In this document: piece after piece, positions 63,161-64,000 of the stretch
How positions within the stretch are numbered: the stretch's first letter is position 1
Layout: every line of letters starts with the position of its first letter
From: Helcococcus kunzii ATCC 51366
GTDB taxonomy: Bacteria > Bacillota > Clostridia > Tissierellales > Peptoniphilaceae
Direction of reading: 5' to 3'
NCBI RefSeq assembly: GCF_000245755.1
Contig: NZ_JH601088.1
Coordinates: 1,887,870-1,951,869, forward strand
DNA: 64,000 bases
The notes under the pieces: model-generated
Told to the model about the DNA's origin: nothing
The model's input: only the letters and a program-made list of their open reading frames with translations
Database searches by the model: none
Translations under genes and position numbers: made by a program

Positions 63161-63940
63161 TTATTGATATTCTTCTTTGTCTATATCTAGCAATATACAT
63201 TTTACACCTAGCATAGTTAAATTATCAATAAACGTACTATCGGCATCAGAATCGGTAATTAGTATATCAAAGTTTCTTACACTTCCAGAAATAAACGCAC
63301 TTTTGTGATTAAGTTTGGAACTATCAACACATAGAATCACTTTATTGGAGTTTTCAATCATTGCCTTGTTAACTGCTACTTCATCAATATTTGCAGTTGT
63401 CATGCCTTCTTCTAAATGGAACCCACTAGCCCCTAAAAACGCCTTATTTGCTTGAACGCCTTTTATATTTTTTATTGCAAATTCTCCTGTCATAGCAGAT
63501 TTAGGTGCTTTTATTTCTCCTCCAGTAAGAATTATTTTCACATTTGGAAGAGTATGATATTTTAGGGTTTTTCCATTATTAGTAACAACAGAAATATATT
63601 TTGATGGTTCAACATATTTGATAGTTTTTATACTTGTATCAGATGAATTTATAAAAATGGTGTCATCATTCTCAATTAAAGATGCAGCATATTTTGCAAT
63701 AAGATCTTTCTTTTTTTCTATTCTTGTTGTCAATATAACTTTTGAATCTATAGCTTGAACTTCTCCGTGTATCTTATGTATTAATCCTTTTTTTGATAAA
63801 AAATTTATATCTCTTCTAATTGTAGGTAGTGAGACATTTAATTTACTGGCTAAATCTTTATTGGAAATACTTTTATTTTCGTTTATAATTAGTAATGCTT
63901 TTTTTCTTCTTGAATCAATTAACTCTTTACTTTGTTTCAT
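63161..63940 (-). CDS. DeoR-family transcriptional regulator
   Basis: 259 aa. N-terminal DeoR helix-turn-helix (residues 9-60: RKKALLIINENKSISNKDLASKLNVSLPTIRRDINFL, then KKGLIHKIHGE) and a DeoR C-terminal sensor domain (DTIFINSSDTSIKTIKYV, VTNNGKTLKYH, LTGGEIKAPKSAMTGEF, FLGASGF, LCVDSSKLNHKSAF) that binds phosphorylated sugars in relatives. AAGGAG precedes ATG 63940. It may control the PTS-transketolase operon or genes beyond the window. Confidence 0.9.
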   Translation of the reverse strand: MKQSKELIDSRRKKALLIINENKSISNKDLASKLNVSLPTIRRDINFLSKKGLIHKIHGEVQAIDSKVILTTRIEKKKDLIAKYAASLIENDDTIFINSSDTSIKTIKYVEPSKYISVVTNNGKTLKYHTLPNVKIILTGGEIKAPKSAMTGEFAIKNIKGVQANKAFLGASGFHLEEGMTTANIDEVAVNKAMIENSNKVILCVDSSKLNHKSAFISGSVRNFDILITDSDADSTFIDNLTMLGVKCILLDIDKEEYQ

Positions 63941-64000
63941 AAAAGACTCCTTTTTACATCTCTTTATTTAAAAGAGTACATAAAAAAGTCATAAAATACA

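Noticed and set aside
1..64000. tRNA, rRNA or CRISPR loci in the window
   Set aside because: No tRNA cloverleaf, rRNA segment or regular spacer array was recognised on either strand by reading; a tRNAscan or Infernal run would be decisive.

Overview
The window is a low-GC (about 30%) Gram-positive chromosome segment centred on the replication origin. Genes left of about 36.2 kb (dnaA, dnaN, yaaA, recF, gyrB, gyrA and beyond) read mostly on the minus strand. Genes to the right (rpmH, rnpA, yidD, yidC, jag, mnmE, mnmG, rsmG, parA, parB, pta) read mostly on the plus strand. A single-membrane cell plan is indicated by sortase-type anchoring, lipoproteins, a B. subtilis-type PurR, RsbV/RsbW/sigma-B proteins and C-terminal wall-binding repeats. 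The whole picture suggests an anaerobic Clostridia/Tissierellia relative (Finegoldia/Peptoniphilaceae-like), but this is an inference from gene content, not a database match.

Left arm (0-34 kb). It begins with an mglBAC sugar ABC transporter (mglC cut by the window edge) that carries an intercistronic hairpin after mglB. Next come a purine permease and PurR, both with PurBox sites. A mannose-family PTS operon follows (IIA-IIB-IIC-IID, two phosphomannose isomerases, a HAD phosphatase, a Gfo/Idh/MocA oxidoreductase). It is divergent from deoC plus a GntR/UTRA regulator, and both transcripts start just upstream of the same ATGT-N4-ACAT palindrome. After that come DUF1836-degV with a 13-bp-arm palindrome at the promoter, a YflT-like stress protein with a sigma-B-like promoter, a class I ribonucleotide reductase operon (nrdHBA, ATP-cone on the beta subunit, NrdR-box pair upstream), a PD-(D/E)XK-like protein, a 53-bp hairpin repeat array, a GH92 mannosidase and a frameshifted surface protein. 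A sigma-B module follows whose anti-sigma factor has lost its ATP-binding motifs. Then comes the gyrA-gyrB-recF-yaaA-dnaN-dnaA block.

Origin (34.5-36.5 kb). It is bipartite. The dnaA-dnaN gap carries DnaA boxes, a G/C cluster, DnaA-trio-like triplets and an AT-rich tract, the architecture of a Bacillus-type unwinding element. The dnaA-rpmH gap carries a second cluster of DnaA boxes.

Right arm (36.5-64 kb). The conserved rpmH-to-parB block contains four parS-like palindromes with a CATATG centre in place of the usual CACGTG. It is followed by a DUF4446 protein, pta, mtnN, an XRE-TPR regulator, a 1273-residue surface GH20 hexosaminidase with wall-binding repeats, a second 52-53-bp hairpin array and ftsH. 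The end of the window holds a GntR-regulated ascorbate-type PTS operon with a transketolase. This operon is interrupted between IIA and IIB by an IS110-family element whose upstream flank looks like a bridge-RNA locus. A DeoR regulator follows.

The most unusual signals are: the two hairpin arrays that share a 52-53 bp period but have unrelated arm sequences, one on each side of the origin; the IS110 non-coding RNA candidate; the apparently kinase-dead RsbW; the variant parS centre; and several paired operators that link regulators in the window to their targets.
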